The position numbers and the translations under genes are program-made. DNA of 9,094 nucleotides, taken from contig CALVPU010000054.1 in assembly GCA_944353735.1 (NCBI GenBank), forward strand, positions 1 through 9,094, written 5' to 3'. Positions 6,290 to 9,094 of the stretch are shown in pieces; the first letter of the stretch is position 1, and each line of letters opens with the position of its first letter. The notes beneath the pieces are model-generated. The model made no database searches. It had not been told where the DNA came from and saw nothing but the letters and a program-made list of their open reading frames with translations. This DNA is from an uncultured Eubacteriales bacterium (GTDB lineage: Bacteria > Bacillota > Clostridia > Christensenellales > Aristaeellaceae).

Positions 6290-6594
6290 AAAGGCGATGA
6301 CGGAGAGAGTACCGCGCAGTCCGCGCCCAGCGGCAGCGGCGGGCGGCTGGCTTCGGGCGCGGCGCGTCCGGACGGCGTGCCTGTGGGTCCGCGAACAGAG
6401 AGCCGGGCAGGGTGGAAGCCGGCGGCGGCGGCGCGCGGGAACATGGCTCCTGAGCTCTGCGCGCGAGGCGGTCGGGTTGAGCGCGCGGCGGAGACGCACC
6501 GTTACAGGCGCTCAAGGTTCGCGCGTTCGCGCGGATGAACAGGGTTGGTACCGCGCCTTGCAGGGGCGCCCCTCGCGATGGGGCGCCCCTTTTT
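6290..6594 (+). promoter_or_regulatory. T-box riboswitch, methionine (AUG) specifier, controlling metG
   Basis: The leader senses uncharged tRNA and here should respond to tRNA-Met. Stem I can be read directly. GGAG (6302-6305) pairs with CUCC (6447-6450). Above it an AGAGUA strand (6306-6311) faces GAAC-AUG-G (6439-6446), and CCGCGC (6312-6317) pairs with GCGCGG (6433-6438). This puts AUG at 6443-6445 in the specifier position, followed by the usual purine. The conserved AGAGAG element (6397-6402) leads into a GCCGG/CCGGC hairpin with a GGGUGG-containing loop (6402-6423). The T-box proper reads AGGGUUGGUACCGCG (6541-6555), one U longer than the common AGGGUGGNACCGCG. Its UGGU would pair with the ACCA end of tRNA-Met. 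CAAGG (6513-6517) can pair with CCUUG (6556-6560) in an antiterminator, competing with the terminator at 6562-6594. Specifier and downstream gene agree, which makes the call strong. Confidence 0.95.
6562..6594 (+). terminator. Regulated terminator of the T-box leader
   Basis: AGGGGCGCCCC (6562-6572) pairs with GGGGCGCCCCT (6580-6590) in a perfect 11-bp stem with a 7-base loop, followed by a T run ending at 6594. Each arm is itself a GGGGCGCCCC palindrome. It directly follows the T-box sequence, as expected for the transcription-termination form of the switch. Confidence 0.93.
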
Positions 6595-6616
6595 CCGCCC
6601 TGCCCTAGACTTGAAT

Positions 6617-6621
6617 GGAGG
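6617..6621 (+). promoter_or_regulatory. Ribosome binding site that sets the metG start
   Basis: GGAGG lies 8 bases before the ATG at 6630. An in-frame ATG at 6615 overlaps this site and would have no ribosome binding site of its own. The start at 6630 is therefore preferred, giving a protein beginning MPDKKTFYITTPIYYP, typical of MetRS. Confidence 0.88.
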
Positions 6622-6629
6622 AAGCTGCC

Positions 6630-8627
6630 ATGCCGGACAAGAAGACGTTTTACATCACCACGCCCATCTACTATCCCTCGGGCAACATGCACATCGGTCA
6701 CACGTACACCACCGTCGCGGCGGATACGATGGCGCGCTTCAAGAAGATGCTGGGCTACGACACCTATTTCCTCACCGGCACGGACGAGCACGGTCAGAAG
6801 ATCGAGCTCAAGGCCGCCGAGGCGGGCGTGACGCCGAAGCAGTTCGTGGACAAGATCGTCGCCGAAACCAAGGAATTGTGGAAGCTGATGGACATCGACT
6901 ACAGCGACTTCATCCGCACCACCGACGAGCGCCACGAGAAGGTCGTGCAGAAGATCTTCCGCCGCCTCTACGAGCAGGGCGACATCTACAAGAGCGAGTA
7001 CGAGGGCATGTACTGCACGCCGTGCGAGTCGTTCTGGACGCCCTCGCAGCTGGTCGAGAAGGACGGCGTGAAGGTCTGCCCCGACTGCGGACGCCCCTGC
7101 CAGCCCATGCGCGAGGAGGCGTACTTCTTCCGCATGAGCAAGTATCAGGACTGGCTCATCGAATACATCGAAAGCCATCCGGACTTCATCCAGCCGCCGT
7201 CGCGCGCCAACGAGATGCTCAACAACTTCCTGCGCCCGGGGCTGCAGGACCTGTGCGTCAGCCGCACGTCGTTCACGTGGGGTGTGCCGGTGGACTTCGA
7301 TCCCAAGCACGTCGTCTACGTCTGGGTCGATGCGCTGTCGAACTACATCACCGCGCTGGGCTACCTGAGCGACAATCCGTCGCTGTTTGAGAAGTACTGG
7401 CCCGCGGACATCCACCTTGTCGGCAAGGAGATCGTCCGCTTCCACACGATCTACTGGCCCATCATGCTGCATGCCCTCGGCCTGCCGCTGCCCAAACAGG
7501 TGTTCGGTCACGGCTGGCTGCTCTTCGGCAACGACAAGATGTCCAAGTCCAAGCAGAACATCGTCTATCCCGCGCCGATCGTCGAGCGCTACGGCGTCGA
7601 CACGCTGCGCTATTACCTCATGCGCGAGATGCCCTTCGGCGCCGACGGCAACTATACCAATGAAGCGCTGCTGACGCGCATGAACGCCGACCTCGTCAAC
7701 GATCTGGGCAACCTCGTCTCCCGCACGGTGGCGATGATCGAAAAGTATTTCGGCGGCGTCGTGCCCGCGCCCGGCGAGGAGCAGCCCGAGGACCGCGCGC
7801 TGCGCGAGCGCTTCGAGGCGCTGCCCGCCATCGTCGAGGAACAGATGGACGCGCTGCAGTTCTCCGTCGCGCTGTCCGAGATCTGGAAGCTCATCGGCGA
7901 CTGCAACCGCTACATCGACATCACCCAGCCGTGGGTCCTCGGCCGCTCCGAGGAGACCATGCCGCGGCTCAAGACGGTCATGTACTATCTCGCCGAATGC
8001 CTCCGCGCCGTCGCCGTGCACATCGGCCCGACCATGCCCTCCACGCCCGCGCGCATCTTTGCCCAGCTCGGCGTGGCGGAACCGGAGCTCATGACGTGGG
8101 AAAGCGTGCAGAAGTTCGGCGGTCTCAAGCCCGGCACGAAGGTGCAAAAGGGCGAGGCGCTCTTCCCCCGCGTCGACATCCGCAAGGAGCTCGAAGCCCT
8201 CAGCGGCGGCGCGCCCCAGTCCGGCAAGAAGGCGGACAAGAAGTCCGACAAGCAGCCCGAAAAGAAGGCGGACAGGAAGCCCGAGGCGCCCGCCGAGGGC
8301 GTCGCCTCCTTCGCCGATTTCCAGAAGATCAAGCTCGTCGCCGCCAAGGTCGTCGCCTGCGAGCGCGTCCCCAACAGCGAAAAGCTCCTCAAGGAAACGC
8401 TCGACGTCGGCGGCGGTCAGACCCGCACCGTCTGCTCCGGCATCGCCAAGCACTATGCCCCCGAGGACCTCGTCGGCAAGACCGTCATCCTCGTCGCCAA
8501 TCTTGCCCCCCGCAAGATGGCAGGTCAGCTCTCCGAAGGCATGCTCCTCTGCGCCGAAAACCCCGACGGCTCCCTCCGCCTCCTCACCGTGGACGGCGAA
8601 ACCGCGCCCGGCAGCGAAGTGGGCTGA
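6630..8627 (+). CDS. metG: Methionyl-tRNA synthetase
   Basis: This class I synthetase attaches methionine to tRNA-Met in the cytoplasm and so also supplies initiator tRNA. The 665-residue protein has the HIGH motif at 21-24 and KMSKS at 303-307. A single four-cysteine zinc knuckle is visible (C129, C132, C150 and C153). The helical anticodon-binding domain follows, then a lysine-rich low-complexity linker (about 532-557) and a C-terminal OB-fold tRNA-binding domain (about 560-665) of the Trbp111/EMAP II type, which commonly mediates dimerisation and tRNA binding. Length and layout match the long bacterial form. Expression should be set by the T-box leader just upstream: low charged tRNA-Met favours read-through. 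The neighbour often found after metG, a TatD-type DNase, is not visible in the remaining 467 bases. Confidence 0.98.
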   Translation: MPDKKTFYITTPIYYPSGNMHIGHTYTTVAADTMARFKKMLGYDTYFLTGTDEHGQKIELKAAEAGVTPKQFVDKIVAETKELWKLMDIDYSDFIRTTDERHEKVVQKIFRRLYEQGDIYKSEYEGMYCTPCESFWTPSQLVEKDGVKVCPDCGRPCQPMREEAYFFRMSKYQDWLIEYIESHPDFIQPPSRANEMLNNFLRPGLQDLCVSRTSFTWGVPVDFDPKHVVYVWVDALSNYITALGYLSDNPSLFEKYWPADIHLVGKEIVRFHTIYWPIMLHALGLPLPKQVFGHGWLLFGNDKMSKSKQNIVYPAPIVERYGVDTLRYYLMREMPFGADGNYTNEALLTRMNADLVNDLGNLVSRTVAMIEKYFGGVVPAPGEEQPEDRALRERFEALPAIVEEQMDALQFSVALSEIWKLIGDCNRYIDITQPWVLGRSEETMPRLKTVMYYLAECLRAVAVHIGPTMPSTPARIFAQLGVAEPELMTWESVQKFGGLKPGTKVQKGEALFPRVDIRKELEALSGGAPQSGKKADKKSDKQPEKKADRKPEAPAEGVASFADFQKIKLVAAKVVACERVPNSEKLLKETLDVGGGQTRTVCSGIAKHYAPEDLVGKTVILVANLAPRKMAGQLSEGMLLCAENPDGSLRLLTVDGETAPGSEVG

Positions 8628-8639
8628 GGCGGCGATGCG

Positions 8640-8693
8640 CTCAGGGGGCGCCGCCCCCTGAGAACCCCTGCCAAAGGGCCTGAGGCCCTTTGG
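8640..8693. repeat. Double-hairpin palindromic element after metG
   Basis: Two hairpins sit 8 bases apart. CTCAGGGGGC...GCCCCCTGAG (8640-8662) has a 10-bp stem, and CCAAAGGGCC-TGA-GGCCCTTTGG (8671-8693) has a perfect 10-bp stem with a 3-base loop. From memory, similar GC-rich paired palindromes linked by a CCCCTGCC-like spacer are scattered between genes in many Clostridia, which suggests an intergenic palindromic repeat. It starts 13 bases after the metG stop and could affect mRNA 3' end stability or act as a weak terminator, but the T run is missing. Confidence 0.7.
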
Positions 8694-8705
8694 AATCCCA
8701 CTGCG

Positions 8706-8727
8706 CGCGATGCGCATGCGCATCGCG
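8706..8727. repeat. Perfect 22-base palindrome
   Basis: CGCGATGCGCA (8706-8716) is followed directly by its exact reverse complement TGCGCATCGCG (8717-8727). With no loop spacing it resembles a dimeric protein-binding site more than an RNA hairpin. The core CGCATGCG also occurs in the palindrome upstream of spoIIE (3373-3384). The binding partner is unknown. Confidence 0.6.
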
Positions 8728-8759
8728 GGGGAAGAGGGGGCGCCGCGTTTCTATTCGGG

Positions 8760-8790
8760 GCAAATCCCGCCGGGAGGCGGCAGGATTTGC
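8760..8790. repeat. Hairpin related to the one at 9005-9031
   Basis: GCAAATC (8760-8766) pairs with GATTTGC (8784-8790). Inside, CCGCC (8767-8771) pairs with GGCGG (8776-8780) across a GGGA loop, with a 3-base bulge on the right arm. Its left arm, GCAAATCCCGCCG, matches 9005-9017 at 12 of 13 bases, so the two are probably copies of one element. Confidence 0.55.
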
Positions 8791-8877
8791 TGCAGAGGAA
8801 CGGTTCCCTTTATAACGTATCGAGTCGCGTTTCATCGGCGGTTTTCGCCGACCCTTCGTTTCCTATCCGAGTCTGGT

Positions 8878-8906
8878 GCCGCGGACGGTTCTTTGCCGTC
8901 CGCGGC
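8878..8906. repeat. Perfect 11-bp hairpin
   Basis: GCCGCGGACGG (8878-8888) pairs with CCGTCCGCGGC (8896-8906) across a 7-base loop, TTCTTTG. The stem is strong, but GAATGTTTG rather than a T run follows, so it is not a standard intrinsic terminator on the plus strand. Confidence 0.55.
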
Positions 8907-9004
8907 GAATGTTTGCCGCTGTCGCGCAGCTATTTTTCGGCGACGTGTGGAGCGACGTGCAAAGCTCCAATCGCCTGTAAGCTCAAACGCTCCAATCCCG
9001 CCAA

Positions 9005-9031
9005 GCGAATCCCGCCGCCGGCGGGATTCGC
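9005..9031. repeat. Perfect 12-bp hairpin
   Basis: GCGAATCCCGCC (9005-9016) pairs with GGCGGGATTCGC (9020-9031) across a 3-base loop. No T run follows. AATCCCGCC also occurs just upstream at 8994-9002 and in the hairpin at 8760, so the motif appears three times in 280 bases. Confidence 0.6.
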
Positions 9032-9064
9032 CCCAGGTAGAAACGTCCGCTCTCCATCACCTCC

Positions 9065-9085
9065 GCGGCGCGTGAAGCGCGCCGC
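9065..9085. repeat. 8-bp hairpin at the right edge
   Basis: GCGGCGCG (9065-9072) pairs with CGCGCCGC (9078-9085) across TGAAG. The sequence ends nine bases later, so it cannot be seen whether a T run or a gene follows. Confidence 0.4.
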
Positions 9086-9094
9086 CGAAGCGGG

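Larger units (their letters stand above)
8628..9094. other. Hairpin-rich non-coding stretch downstream of metG, to the window edge
   Basis: No supported gene lies in these 467 bases. One open plus-strand frame (8710-9075) begins inside a palindrome, has no ribosome binding site and crosses six perfect or near-perfect hairpins, so I do not call it. The stretch carries at least nine inverted repeats: 8640-8662, 8671-8693, 8706-8727, 8760-8790, 8835-8851, 8878-8906, 8948-8969, 9005-9031 and 9065-9085. None is followed by a good T run, so no standard terminator for metG is evident. Confidence 0.65.

Noticed and set aside
6171..8723. An 850-residue minus-strand open frame opposite metG
   Set aside because: It overlaps all of metG and the T-box leader in antisense, and begins inside the palindromic element after metG. 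The Leu/Val/Asp-rich product mirrors the codon bias of metG.
8787..8816. A promoter-like pair TTGCTG and TATAAC with an 18-base spacer
   Set aside because: The -35 box matches only three of six bases, its first part lies in a hairpin arm, and no gene follows within the window. The downstream sequence past 9094 would be needed.
8710..9075. A 121-residue plus-strand open frame after metG
   Set aside because: It begins inside a 22-base palindrome, has no ribosome binding site, and passes through six hairpins. Its codon use is unlike the neighbouring genes.

Overview
The window looks like the chromosome of a high-GC, endospore-forming member of the Bacillota (Firmicutes), probably a Clostridia lineage. 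Three signs support this. The recombination nuclease is of the AddAB type, the sporulation phosphatase SpoIIE is present, and methionyl-tRNA synthetase is controlled by a T-box riboswitch, a regulator found mainly in Bacillota. GC content is very high, so long spurious open frames lie antisense to the real genes. I assign no genus.

All four genes I can support are on the plus strand. (1) 1-1343: the C-terminal part of addB, entering from the left edge. (2) 1374-2874: a sigma-A-type promoter, a leader, a membrane-bound family 2 glycosyltransferase with the processive-type QRRRW motif, and an intrinsic terminator. (3) 2875-3468: about 600 bases with no convincing gene, holding a second strong terminator, a degenerate tandem repeat, and a palindrome with a Spo0A-box-like site. 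(4) 3469-5805: spoIIE. (5) 5806-6253: a gene-free stretch with a 25-base direct repeat. (6) 6254-6597: a promoter and a complete T-box leader with a methionine (AUG) specifier and a terminator. (7) 6630-8627: metG. (8) 8628-9094: a non-coding stretch packed with at least nine hairpins and palindromes, running to the right edge.

The genes do not form one pathway. Each of the last three complete genes appears to be its own transcription unit separated by long spacers, and the glycosyltransferase and metG have recognisable promoters of their own. The metG unit is the best-resolved regulatory system: uncharged tRNA-Met should bind the AUG specifier and the UGGU bulge, stabilise the antiterminator and allow read-through into metG. 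I found no clear new multi-gene system. The most unusual material is in the spacers: the hairpin array after metG, an orphan terminator between the glycosyltransferase and spoIIE, and short AAAGC-type GC-rich repeats that appear both inside addB and downstream of spoIIE.
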